From contig JBITNC010000001.1 in assembly GCA_050084985.1 (NCBI GenBank), forward strand, positions 193,006,001 through 193,070,000: a DNA stretch of 64,000 bases. Reading direction: 5' to 3'. The notes under the pieces were generated by a model. The model saw only the letters and a list, made by a program, of their open reading frames with translations, was not told where the DNA came from and ran no database searches. This stretch comes from Nageia nagi (lineage: Eukaryota > Pinophyta). Numbering within the stretch: the stretch's first letter is position 1; each line of letters starts with the position of its first letter. This document shows positions 21,905-34,240 of the stretch, piece by piece. A program made the position numbers and the translations under genes.

Positions 21905-24900
21905 GATTTTCTAGATTCCCAACAACTAGTATTAGAGCTCGATCTTGGCAACTATGGTTGAAGAACAAGATCTATTTTGAAGACTAGGATCATTGTTGAA
22001 GAAGAAGCAACTTTTGAAGACCAACATTGGTTGTAGGCCACGAACTGTTAACTCCATTTATGAAATGAAACTCTACCAAAAGTTTTACAAAAATATCTCC
22101 AAATCAAATTCTTAGACCATATTGTGATACCTATTTATGAGTTGATCATTTTGGTATATTGGGTTATGTGTTTTTAGGTCAAAAATTTCAGTCCTTGTAG
22201 GGTGCTTATTTTGTGAAACCCACCATTTTGAAAACCGTCATTTTTCATGTCAAAAACAGTAGCTTCCATAACAAGTAAAAAGTTTAGATGCTAATATCTC
22301 CTAAACCATTAAGAATAAACAAAAATCGAATTACTTGTTATCTTTGGTAATGATTTTTAGAAAATAAAAAAGGTCCGTAACTTCAAAAATAATCACTTTG
22401 AGACCTAGCCCAATGTGACCATCTTTTTATGTTAATTGTTTTGATATATAATATCCATACAAATTTTTTAGCTTCTAAAAATAGTAGTTTCTAAAAATAG
22501 TAAGTTGGGTCTTAGACATTGACAATTTTTTCAAGTAGCTAAATCCCATACAAAAGTCCAAAGGAAGAAGATTTCAAGACTTGGAAAAATTGGCACATGA
22601 GATTTAAGTAGATCAATGATATGTTGACTCAATTCAACCTCAAAAATGCCTTTGATAACTTGGAGATAAGAATAACATGGTTAAATACCAAATATGATGC
22701 CCTAAACAAGAACCTGGAAGTAGTCCAACAAATGGCATGATCAAATACAAGAACACAATCTCCAAACACTTCGTGTTTAGGTTCTCATTAATTTGCTAGA
22801 CCAACATAACAATTTTTTTTGATTAGATTGGAGGATGGATTTTTGAAAGGAATCCTAACCTTTTACACAGCAAATTCCTAAGAAGATATTACAAATGAGC
22901 TCATATGAGAGATGCAGGCTGATAGGTGACCAATTCTAAAAGCCCAAATTCAAATTTGGCACAAACATTTGCCATCAAAATCTTCGAAATTGGAAACAAA
23001 ACTAAAAGGTTGTAGATCTAAGCTACAAAAGGCCACAAAACAAAGAGATAAAGCCACAAACGACAACCAACAATGAAGAGCTCAAGAGACCAAGATGATG
23101 GGGAGATAACTCAACCCATCATCCTAAAGTTTTTCAACTTATCGGTAGATAATTTCCCTCGTTTAGGGTTTTCAAACCCCAAACTTTGCATTAGTTTCCC
23201 TCGCTTAGGGTTTCCTAACCCCAAACTTTGCACTATCTTAAGCTAACAAGCCTTGGTTTCTCCTGGTCTTCAAGGTCTTCTAAACATATAATGACACCAC
23301 TCTACTATTATGCACTTATCCTTAAGACATTTGCCACCATTTCGAATAATGCCCATACATTACTCATACATGGGAAGCGTCCGAACCAATGCCCATACAT
23401 TGCTCAATCTCGATGATAATCCTTTGAGCACTCCCATACAAAGTCTAGTCATAGAAAAAGGCCACCAAGCAACGCCCATTCATTGCTCAATCGTAACGAA
23501 AGACCCCTAAACAATGCCCATATGTTGCTTAATCCTACTATGAACCCTCTAAACCACTCCCACACAGCGTTCATATCATGCTCAACCAGTGGGCTCAATG
23601 CTACCTATTGGTAAAGGAAAAATATGCCCATACAGTCCAATCCTCAACCAACAAAACCCTCCAACAAAAATAATTAATGAAACATTGACCAACAACATGA
23701 AACACACAACCATCCCAAGTCCAACGAACTCCCTAGATCTCACTGATGATGGCACACCCTATCACCCCCGATAGCCCAGACTCTCTGTTGATTTGAAATA
23801 TTCAAAATGAGTAGGAGCCCCAAAGCCATATTGTTTTCACCCAAAAATCTTGTTTGCAATAAAATTGCCTCGAGAATCCCTAACAACCATTTGAGGCTCT
23901 GCCAATTCATCCCCATGGAGATTGCTGAATCCCTAGAACTCCAACATCTTCACTTGTAGCAACAACAAGCTCACACACCACCAATACACATTCGATAATA
24001 TAGGGAACCCTACAAAGGATCCCAAATAAAGAGAAGAGGGTTGAAACCCTCCTTCCTATGTTGTACAAACAACACAAATACCCCCACAAGAAGGCTCAAG
24101 CCAAACCAGTCCATAAGCAAAAACATAGATGATGATCCTGCCTCCGACCATATCTGCCCTTGTAATCCCTGACACTCCTGACCCACAAGCTTGGCCACCC
24201 TCACGAACAAGAAAGCCATCCCCTATCAGCCAAAATCGACAAGTAATGAGGTTGCCATCATCTTCATCCTTTGCCCCATCGTTGCCATTGCATTCTTCGT
24301 ATGCTAGAAACCCTAGCCATCCTTTACTGCTCTACCCCATCACAGATTTTTTTTCACTTGGTGATCTATGACTCTCCCTAACTTACAAAAAAAATATAAC
24401 AAATGCACTATGGTCCTCAATAAAAATTCATACTTATAAGAAAAACTAAGATTATTTAAAATTTGATGGCGATGAAGCAACCAATTGGATTTATTGGGTG
24501 AAACAATATTTCTCATTGAACCAAATTTCAAAGGCATATAATGTCAACATTATATTGTTCCATCTTGATCATGAAGCCATCCATTTGGTACCAATGGTGT
24601 GAAAAAATAAATGAAGTCCTTGTGGGGAGAGGATTCATAGACAAATTCTTCGTTAGATTTGGCCTAAGTGATTTTGAAGATTTTAGAAGAGCTCTAGGTA
24701 AATTACATCAAACTATATCAATGAAGAAATATCGATCTATAATTAATTTGAGAAACTACATCAATTTGAGAAACTTGCAAATCACATAGAAACTTGGAAG
24801 CTATTAGCTAAGTTGGCTAAAGATAAACCTAATGCTTAGCATTGATAGGCGAAGTAACCAATTGGAAAATCATAAGTTCCTCAACATGCCTCAAAACCCA

Positions 24901-25760
24901 ATTGAACCTTACAAGTTAAGCAACTTAGTCAAGAGGAAATTAAGGAATGAAGGGAGAAGGGACTTTGCTAAATTTGTAATGAAAAATATTGCCAAACCAT
25001 AGATGTGTAATACAGAAGTTGTATTTGTTGAATGCAAATGTTCCTGGTGACTCAATAACTGATGAGGATGAGACAACAATGGATGAATTAGCAGATGAAC
25101 CTAATAACCATGATTAAAATACTTCAAAAATTTCTTTCAATGCCCTTTCAAGATTTTCTTCTTCATAAACTATGAAATGTCGAAGATAGTTAAAGTGATA
25201 AAATTATTTTGTACTTATCAATTCAAGTACACACAATTTCATTGATTTGAGAGTGGAAAATAGGCCAATTGTTATATACAACCTCAAAATAGATTTGAAG
25301 TGATGATTGGTAATGGAGGTAAGATTGCATGTAAAGGGAAATGTTTCAATGTCAAACTAACCATGGGTGATTATATTTTGAAGAGTGACATGTATGCACC
25401 TCCATTGGGAGGTTGTGATTTGGTCCTAAGAGCTCAATGGTTGCAAACTTTAGGATCTACATTATGGGTGAAAATAATGGTTGAGGGACCAAAATACACT
25501 CTCAAGGGACTACACTTAGGCCCTTCATAGATAATAAGTTCCCATTGTATGTAGAAAATTTTTTAGAAGGGAAGGGATTGTTGTACAATTATTTTTATTT
25601 GAGCTAACTAAGAAGGGATATGGTGAATTGTAATAATTGGAGCAACTTTTAGCTTGCCATGAAGGAGTTTTTGAAAAATTGAAAGGGCTACTCCCAAATC
25701 ACCCTTAAGATCATGCTATACAACTTATCCTTAGAAGTCAACAAACAAAAATTTGAGAAA
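21905..25760 (+). mobile_element. Ty3/gypsy fossil, composite copy A (gag, protease, start of RT)
   Basis: A degenerate primer site (TAGTATTAGAGCTC, 21927-21940) is followed by an ATG at 21954. Gag text includes FDGDEATNWIYWVKQYFSLN (about 24463-24520) and a zinc-knuckle-like ERREKGLC...CNEKYCQT (about 24945-25005). The protease-like stretch (25300-25528) reads MIGNGGKIACKGKCFNVKLT, MGDYILKSDMYAPPLGGCDL and VLRAQWLQTLG. The start of RT (LLACHEGVFEKLKGLLPNHP, DHAIQLI) is near 25645-25730. All frames are broken. A 1.6 kb insertion sits at about 22812-24395. Confidence 0.75.
22812..24395. mobile_element. 1.6 kb insertion in composite copy A, absent from copy B
   Basis: Copy B (around 35220) runs straight from GGTTCTCATTAATTTG to CACCATGGTCC, whereas copy A has 1.6 kb between these marks. 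It is flanked by ATAACAA on both sides, begins with a T-run and ends with an A-run. Inside, a ~45-bp unit (CCCAAACTTTGCA with CCTCGYTTAGGGTTT) is doubled at 23155-23232, and CCCATACATTGCTCAAT recurs. No coding family is recognised, and its class is unknown. Confidence 0.5.
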
Positions 25761-26202
25761 TTTCTATCATTGTTTTATGTAGTTCATATCTTATGAGATC
25801 ATTATGAAGATTACAAGTTTTTATGTAGTAATTTTTCCTTTGTTTCTAAATTGATATCCTTTCATGAGTTTATCAAGTTTCAACACTTAATTTGTGAAGA
25901 TAGATGAATTTTTATGCGAGCTATCGAACAAGAGATAACATATTGAGAAGAAACATACATATTTAAGTGAATTGATAATCACAATTTGAAACAAAGTGAG
26001 TAAAAAACCATTGAATGAAATCTAATAACTCAACTATTCAACCAACTATGCAATTGAATTGGATTAAGAGATTTCTTTTGGAAGAAATATTAACATGAGT
26101 TAACTTTTGATAAATGAATTCTTTATGATGGGAAACATTATTATAGTTATCACACTACTTTAGAGATAAACCTATGCTGCTATCTGATGACCACCTCAAA
26201 AA
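25761..26202 (+). other. Decayed sequence between the gypsy fossil and copia-2
   Basis: Probably more of the gypsy pol, but no motif can be named. AT-rich, with many stops. Confidence 0.35.
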
Positions 26203-26689
26203 TGTTGGAATGCATAATGCATTATTGTAAAGGTTTTGTAATAATCTTTTATGTAAGTTCACTAATACTTAAAGGTATCATTTGATACCTTAAGTATTTA
26301 AGTGAATATGATAATGTAACTTGTCCTACACTCCATGTCATGCGCATGCCTCTTGGGTAAAAGGATGTGCATATCACAATTTTGTACATTGGATAAAAGG
26401 GTGATTCAAAGAGGGATTTTGGCCTATAAATAGAAGGCTCCCTCTTTGTGATCACACACCAATTTTTAAAGTAAAATTGTGCTAGAGGATAGTGTTTAGG
26501 AGTTGAGATTAGGAGGATTGTAAGAGAGTTGTATTTGTGATTGAAGTAAAGATCTAGTTAGTGGATGTACTCCTAGTTGGAGGAACCACTCACATCTTGT
26601 GTTATCTTTGTGAGTTTGTTAGATGTGTATTGTGAGCTTTCATGTGATCTTGGAAGTTTAGAGTTGTTCATGTTATATTTAAATTCTCT
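26203..26689 (+). repeat. 5' LTR of copia-2
   Basis: About 487 bp. Has CCTATAAATAGAAGG as a likely TATA region (about 26430-26444) and a palindrome AAGGTATC-ATTT-GATACCTT at 26272-26291. Its last bases fuse directly to RT sequence, so the primer-binding site is lost. Confidence 0.9.
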
Positions 26690-27387
26690 TGGTTGATGCT
26701 ACAACTTACAGGCAATTAATTGGTAGTCTTTTGTATTTGACTATATCCAGGCCAGATATTGCCTTTGCAGTGAATCTGATGGCACAATTCATGTAGAAAC
26801 CTTATGTTGAGCACCTCAATGATATTAAGCAAATTATGAGGTATGTTTTAGGGACTAAGGATCTTGCTCTCAAGTATTCCAAGTTGCCCTCATTTGTTCT
26901 CTTTGGATTCTTAGATTTTGATGATGGGGGAGATAGAGATGACAGGAAATCAACCTTTATGTATGTGTTTCGCATTGGTTCAGGTGCTATCTCTTAGGCT
27001 TCCAAGAAGCAGCTTATTATTTCTCTTTCCACCATAGAAGTTGAATACCATTCCATGTTTATTATAGCCTAAGAAACCATTTGGCTAAGGCATCTTTTGA
27101 AAGAAATTGAGTATGAGCAAGGTGGCTCATCTTTGATTTCTTCATACAATTAGTTGGCTATTTTTTTGTCTAAGAGTCTTGTGTTCTATCAAAGAACAAA
27201 ACATATGGAAATCCATGCCCATTTTATCAGGGAGAAGGTTCTTGATGGCATCATACACCTGGAGTATTATCCATCCACCCTAAACTTCGCTGATTTGTTC
27301 ACCAAGCCCATCCTGAAAGCTCAATTATGTAAGCTTAGGGATGCTATTGGGTTGGTGAAGTTACCCTCAAGGGGGAGTGAAGTTTGA
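26690..27387 (+). pseudogene. copia-2 RNase H remnant
   Basis: Starts at a [17 protein letters not shown]-like block right after the LTR. It continues with [13 protein letters not shown] and a degraded catalytic region, and ends HFIREKVLDGIIHLEYYPST, then FADLFTKPI and KLPSRGSEV with stop at 27385-27387. There are several internal stops. The counterpart in copia-1 is 7260-7958. Confidence 0.88.
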
Positions 27388-28089
27388 ATTCTTATGTTGA
27401 ATTCTTGTTTGTGATGACAACTTCACCCCTAGGAGGATTTTGTGCTATATGCTGTTGATTTTGTTGTACATCTTCATGGTAACTTCACTCTACGTGAGGA
27501 ACTTGTACAAAATTTTAAAGCAAAAGATTGGCTAATCTAGCACTGTTCAATTATCCATGTGTGAGGAACTCTTATGTGTCTTTTGGCACTATTCAATTAT
27601 CCATATGTGAGAAACTCATATGTGCAAGCTCTATTTTGTAATGATAATCAACACATGTTTTATATACAACAAGTGACTGAGTTTTTGGCATGGCATCTTC
27701 ATGATGACTTGTAGTGTACTATTGATCAATTCATGATGGCATTTGTGTGATTCATCTATTCTTGTTGAGATGAATATGTTGCATATAATTGATCTTGTTA
27801 TTTGAGCTGCTTATGACTTGCAGGTTCCTTTGAGATTGCAGGTTACTTACCTTAGGTATGCAAGCTCTTGGAGACTCTTCATGAATTCTAGTTGGATGAC
27901 TACTTCATGTACATTGAAACTGGTTATGGTTAATGATTGTATTTGGCAAAGTAGTGAGTCTCAAACTAGATCTTTCTTCATAAATATGTAAAAAATTCTC
28001 ATCTCTATTGTATTTGTTTGGAGAACTCTCGTACTTTCTCTCTTTCTTCTCTCTTATTCATTCTATCCCAATATTGCATTAAGGAGAAG
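27388..28089 (+). other. 3' untranslated region and polypurine tract of copia-2
   Basis: Contains one degenerate copy of the copia-1 hairpin unit (CTCTACGTGAGGAACTTGTAC near 27488) and two ~57-bp related segments around TTCAATTATCCATRTGTGA. It ends with the purine tract AAGGAGAAG just before the 3' LTR. Confidence 0.75.
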
Positions 28090-28591
28090 TGTTGGAATGT
28101 ATAATGCATTATTGTAAAGGTTTTGTAATAATATTCTATGTAAATTCACTAATAATTAAGGGTATCATTTGATACCTTAAGTATTTAAGTGAATATGATA
28201 CTGTAACTTGTCCTACACTCCATGTCATGAGCATGCCCCTTGGGTAAAAGGATGTGCATGTCATGATTTTGTACATTGGATAAAAGGGTGATCCAAAGAA
28301 GGATTTTGGCCTATAAATAGAAGGCTCCCTCTTTGTGATCACACACCAATTTGTGGAGTAAAGTTGTGCTAGAGGTTAGTGTTTAGGAGTTGAGATTAGG
28401 AGGATTATAAGATAGTTGTATTTGTGATTTCAGTAAAGATCTAGTTAGTGGATGTACTCCTAGTTAGAGGAACCACTTACATCTTGTGTTATCTTTGTGA
28501 GATTGCTTTGTGAGTTTGTTAGATGTGTATTGTGAGCTTTCATGTGATCTTGAGAGTTTAGAGTTGTTCATGTTATAGTTCAATTCTCTCA
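28090..28591 (+). repeat. 3' LTR of copia-2
   Basis: About 502 bp, close to the 5' copy, with a small internal duplication (TTTGTGAGATTGC near 28493-28505). Ends CA before the AAAAA target duplication. Confidence 0.9.
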
Positions 28592-29100
28592 AAAAACACC
28601 TCTTTAAGTAATATATGAGAAATTCCCTTTGGCATCTTATGGAACTTCTTATAAATAGATAAGTGAGGTTGTAAATTTCCTTCTAAGGATTTAGCACTTG
28701 AATTTTGTTTAAGGCTCATAAAATACCTATATTTATAAAAATACTTTTCCTCCATCTCTTATTTTCAATTCTAATCCATAAGACATCATCTCAATCTTGT
28801 TGTTTATACCTCTTCAAAATGTTGATCCAAATATTAACTATCTTGTTAAAAAAATAGATGAGCCTTCCTCACCTTATTAATCATATAGGATAATTCTTGA
28901 CAATGATTTATTATCCATTTTATATATTCTTCAAATAAGCTTACTTATCTAATCTTTATTCATTATCAATAATGGTTAAAATTCGAGTTCTTATGCATTG
29001 TATGGTCAACAAAATGATTCCCAACTTTTAAGCATCCACTTTTAATGCTCCTTTTATTTCACTTCATAAAAAGCTTTCATAATTTCCACCATAACCTTTT
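28592..29100 (-). other. Probable 3' end of the reverse LINE fossil
   Basis: AT-rich. A short minus-strand open stretch (28755-28573) has no recognised match. It is placed with the LINE only by position. Confidence 0.3.
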
Positions 29101-32100
29101 TAACTATCCTTAGGAGTTGCACTAAAGATAAGAAATAAATTGTAATGTTGCTTTTATAAATTGAATTCTCCTTGCAAGTAAGCCATTTCCCTTTCCACCC
29201 ACCCTTTACTATTTTTTTTTAAAATATATTAACCATATATTTCCATAACACTTTTGAATTCCTTCTTGAGAAAAATGGGATTCAAAATATATTGAAGAAA
29301 AATTAGCTTTAAAAATATCAACCATTGTATACATCCTTCATTTATTTTTGTCTTGTGTATTAATGAAGAAAGATTTAGATTTGTCTCTATTTATTTTGTA
29401 TATTCTTATGTCTATAAATATTCTTATTAATAATTTTTGCATCAATCAAGTTGTCCTTTCGCATAAGTATCATCAACAAGCTATTGATGAGACAAGTTAA
29501 TACTTGAGAATATTTTGCTTCCCTTTCACCAATCCTCCTCTTTTTTCTTTGGCAATAAATCTTCTAAGAGCCTTCACTATTATAATTAATAGATAAGGAG
29601 ATATAAAGTCTCTTATGCATATTTGTGTTTTTCTTGTAAGGTATTTGTAAGGGACCATTGATAAGAACTAAATATGAAATGAATAATAGGTAAGATCTTA
29701 TCCATTTCATCCATCTTGTATAAAAACTAAACTTTGTCATCTTTGTTAGTAGGAAATCCCATTAAGCTTTATTATAATATTTATTTAAATATAACTTAAG
29801 AAACATGGCTTGTTCATTTTTAGTTAATGTTGAGTGTGGAGCTTTATGAGTCACTGTTATACCATTTAATTTTTGTTTACCCTCCACAAAGTTCCTTTGT
29901 TTCTCAAATATTTTTTTGGGGGAACACGTTTTCAATCTATTTATCATTATCTTTGAATTTATTCTTTATGCCATGTTACAATGACTAATTGGTCTATATA
30001 CATGAACAAGACATGTGTATTTCTTCTTTAAAATCAAAGCAATAAGGTTCTATATTGCATGTTTAAGCTCAAGTAGATATGCTAGAGTTTAAGTGCCCTT
30101 CATTGAAATAAAAAATGGGTTTGAGTATCATAAAAAGAAAAAAAAATCAAAGAAATATATATTATATTAAGCTTCTTTGGGAATGAATTCTTATGATCTA
30201 GCTTCATATGTCACATAAATAATCTTTTATGACATGCCAATGGGCTTAATAAAAAAAATATTAACTCATTCGACCTTTGGACCTTATCTGTTGTTACCTC
30301 TTCTAATGTTATATAATACATTATTATTTTTTAATTTTATTGAGATATAATTGGGGGAATGACTTCAACTAATTCAACTTTGATTAGAGATGAGTTTATG
30401 GTACCCAAAGTGCCCTTGGATAACGAGAAAGTTATCTCTAAAACTTCTTGATCCATAATATGTAAACTATCCAAAGCTTTATTCATTTTATCATACTAGA
30501 AGATTTGTTTACCATTGCACACTCATGAGAGAACAAGTTTTTTTGTATACTTTTCTCAAATATGTTTAGTTTGATCTCTATTTTCAATGGATATACTCCA
30601 TGTTTAGAATATCACAATATATGGATAAAGTCTTTTTTTTTTCTTTTCCTCCTTTTTGTTCTTGATTATTATGTTTTTCAATTTTTTTGTAGGGTTTTTA
30701 TTTTACCTTTTAGAATATTTTTTCGATTAAAAATATTGTCCAGCTGATGCTTATTCCATTATGTTGATGTTACTATGCTATGAATTATATCATCTAGATT
30801 ATTTATTCTATTTTAGTCAACACTTGCCTATCCTTTAAGTACTATTTATTTGAACTTTTCTTTATAATCCCACATTTTATTATAATTGAAATAGTGAATC
30901 CTTTTCATTTTAGGGATGTTAAATTCAATATTTTTGCCCAATAAGTCAAGGAAATCCTAGGAAGAATTTTTTTAATGAACTTGTGCCTTATTAACTAATT
31001 TTATTAAATAAAAAATATGTCCACATATTTTACTATAAAACTATCCCGACTCTTATTATTAGTCCATGTCAAGACATTTAATTCGAACTCTACTTCTTAT
31101 AGTTCTAAAATTTGTATAAAATTAGAGAATTCTATCATGCTTTGAGATGTTTGTGTATGAAACATCTAAATTTTTTGGTTTGATTCTTAGTTATATTAAA
31201 ATTACCTTTGATTATCATCCTATACTAAATTCTATATATATATATATATATATATTTATTTATTTATATTCCATTCCACCTTATCCACTTGTATCTTATC
31301 TCTATGAAATCTAGTTTAAGGGCCATATACATCTATGAGATTAAAATGTGAGTTTTACATATAGCGAGGTATAAATCAAGATTTAATCTTTGACATTGAA
31401 TTCTTATGATTTTGATATAATAGATTTAAATAATCTTGTAGAGAAGTGATATTTTTTTTACAAGGTCCTAAAACCTATTACAAATATTCTAAGTAATATT
31501 TATTACACATGGATTTTAGTTTTTCTTTGGTCCCTTAGGATTCTTAGTGATGTAAGTGTGTTGTAGTTTGATTTCAACTTTGTTCAATCTTTCTTGAAAT
31601 CATATTGAAACATTTTGTTATATGGAGTATTAGATGGGATAGAAAGTGATTACACCACCAAATTCTCCATCTACTTTTTGCTAAATCCTCTTATTTAATT
31701 CCATACTTTTTAATCTTCTTCCAACTTTGATTATTGTATCTACATAAAAATAAGGTTAGTATTCTTTACAAAGTTCCTTGATGGTAATATGTCTAGTAGA
31801 GATACAACCACCCTTTTTGTTACAACTTCTAATCTTTATGGGGCTTTTATTAGGGCTAAAAGTCCCCCATACTTCTCCAAACTATGTTGGAATCTATTCA
31901 CGATGTCTTTTATTATCTTCCCTCTTTTATTATTGTTGTGATGGTCTTCCCTTATGTGATTGACCTACATTTGAAGTCCTCCTCATGTACATAGTTATTC
32001 TAATTAGAGTTGACATAATATTAATTCACATATCTAATTCATCATCTTCCTCACTCTTTTTCTCTTTCTTTTATCTTTTCCTTTTTTGATCATTTCTCAT

Positions 32101-32550
32101 GAACTTCCATATTCCATAATATTCATTTTGGTGATTTATTCTCTCATTTGGTCCTCCATTACAATTTCCTCTACTCTTACTTCATCCAATTGCACCTGGC
32201 TTAAGGATCCCTCTTAAAATAGGATAGGTACTGAAAGGGGTTTAGCCCTCTTTAGATGGGACAAGGGCCTGAAAGGGATTTAAGAATTCAAAAATATTAT
32301 GGGTAGAAACATGGGTCCATTCTTATGGTTTCTCATGGTCTTGTCTTTGAGATTGGGTTGGATGTGTTTGGGCTCTTTGGGGCTTTCTCTGAATAAGTCT
32401 CCAATATTTTCCATATTCCTTTTTGGGAAATCTCAAGCATGGTGGTCAAACTTCTTATAAACACTACATTACACAAGAAAATTATCATAGATAATTTCTT
32501 GCTCCTATGTTCCTTAATATTCCTCATCAATGAATATCTTATTTCATAGT
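29100..32550 (-). mobile_element. L1-like LINE fossil: ORF1 knuckle, endonuclease/linker, reverse transcriptase
   Basis: On the minus strand the RT is clearest: INRLKTCSPKKIFEKQRNFV then EGKQKLNGITVTHKAPHS and KLYLNKYYNKA at 29947-29762, followed by FSFYTRWMKWIRSYL, LINGPLQIP, a degraded G-x-R-Q-G-D-P block and LVSSIAC before ~29450. This is the order of plant L1 reverse transcriptases. Upstream, 32500-32380 gives a broken zinc knuckle (CSVYKKFDHHA), as in plant L1 ORF1, and about 30900-30860 resembles the endonuclease-RT linker. All frames are interrupted. A TA microsatellite lies at about 31232-31256. Confidence 0.72.
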
Positions 32551-33059
32551 TCCTTTTTTATATACAAACTAATGCAAAACTAAACATTCATCATTATAAT
32601 TTTAGTTATAATGTTTTTAATTGAAATAGGACATCATATTCTATTTATAATTCACAATAGGATATTAATGTTCTAATATTCAATAGTCAAATTTGAAAGA
32701 CTTACTTGGAATGGAAGAAAGTTAATATTATATATTTCAAGTCAAAGTAAAACTAGGGATTTCCTCCTTAGAAACCAAGGGCTAAGTTTTAGAATCTTAT
32801 TGACATTTTCTTCATTGGTGAATTTGGATAAGATGATTTCCTCAATAAGATACACCTCTTTCCCTCATATTAGACTTCTATTACCAATATTTAATGAAAA
32901 AGTAATAGTACCATGATTCCAAGACCTTCTCTTGGTGGAAACTTTCATTGAATCCTCAAACATACCAATTATATATATTAAATAATTTAAAATAGTCTAT
33001 AATAATGGTTTGGTGAACATATATTCTAGCTAATCCATTGTAAGATTGTACTCCATATC
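32551..33059. other. AT-rich sequence, nothing recognised
   Basis: No motif or repeat structure could be assigned. Confidence 0.4.
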
Positions 33060-34240
33060 AATCTACTATGCTTGCTTATAAGTTTAATGCATCTCATTAT
33101 CAATATGTTTTGATTATTAATAAAAAATTGTATACTTTATGATATGAATGATAATTTAGTTATTGACCTATAATTGATATCATTCCTCTTACTTTAAGAT
33201 ACACTCTTTAAGTAGATTTAGTGACCATTGGAGATGCTATCTTTCTATAAAAAAAGATCAATACTTAGCCACCATATAAGATTTGAACATTACTCCTTAT
33301 TAATAATCCATTCAATTGGAACATCTCCAAAATTAAACAAGTATCCTAAAGTAGATTTTATCTTAGTATATTTATAAATAAAATTATAATACACAATAAA
33401 TTAGGTATGTTATCTCTCCCATATATGATGTCCGTCTCTAATGTCCATTTGATATATCTCAAAATCTGCTTTACCATTATCCAATGCCTTTATTATGGTT
33501 TTATCATGTACTTGGCTACATATCCAATTGTAAAAATAATATCTAATCTACTATTTATAAAATATAATGAATCACCCTCTAATGAATGGTATAAAAAGGC
33601 ATCAACTACTAAATCCTTTGAAGAGGTTTGAAAATACTTCATTCAAAAGGCATAGGAGTCTTATCCTATATAAATATATTTAAAAGGCCCAAATCATACT
33701 TAGGTTGTGAAAGAAAAATACCATCACTCATTTTACACATACATAGGCCCGAAGAATAGTGTAATAAACCAATATTGTTCATCTCAAAAATATTTTTCAA
33801 CCTAGTCCTCATATCTTGAATTTTTGTAAGGGAATTTCCTATGATAATCAAGGTATTTTCATAACCTTTAAATACTAATAAAGGTATCTATTTTATCATA
33901 CCATTCTCTTGGTGAATTCTTCAACCCATATACTAACTTCTTTAACTTGTAAACTAGAGGATTAGACTAACCTTTCTCAAATCCTAATAGTTGTACCATT
34001 CACATATTCTCCTATGAGTAACCATTAAGTAATTAACTATTCATATAAATTTGGTGCACCTTCTAAATAATTTAAAACCCATGTTTAATACAAGGTGAAT
34101 AGAATCCATATTGGCTACAAGAATAAACATTTTATTAAAGTCAATACCCTTCTGATAAGAATATGCCTTAGATACTAATTAAGCCTTATGTTTCTCCACT
34201 TCACACTTGATTATGTACTTCATCTTATAAAAACCCATGT
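33060..34240 (-). pseudogene. Reverse-strand copia RT/RNase H fragment at the head of composite copy B
   Basis: Minus-strand reading gives the FEMNNIGLLHYSSGLCMCKM block (about 33790-33730), then VDAFLYHSLEGDSLYFINSR and LDIIFTIGYVAKYM (33620-33500), HWIMVKQILRYIKWTLET, and KSTLGYLFNFGDVPIEWI (33360-33300) of RNase H. Upstream RT text to 34240 parallels 21260-21660. Stops occur throughout. Confidence 0.72.

Larger units (their letters stand above)
26203..28591 (+). mobile_element. copia-2: internally deleted Ty1/copia element with two LTRs
   Basis: LTRs at 26203-26689 and 28090-28591 begin TGTTGGAATG. The right one ends TCTCTCA. Five A residues flank both ends as a target duplication (26198-26202 and 28592-28596). 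The interior keeps only the RT/RNase H junction to the pol end and the 3' untranslated part, and about 6 kb expected by comparison with copia-1 is missing. The pol text, stop context and purine tract closely follow copia-1. Confidence 0.9.

Noticed and set aside
31232-31256. TATATA run as a promoter element
   Set aside because: It is a simple TA microsatellite in decayed LINE sequence with no gene nearby.
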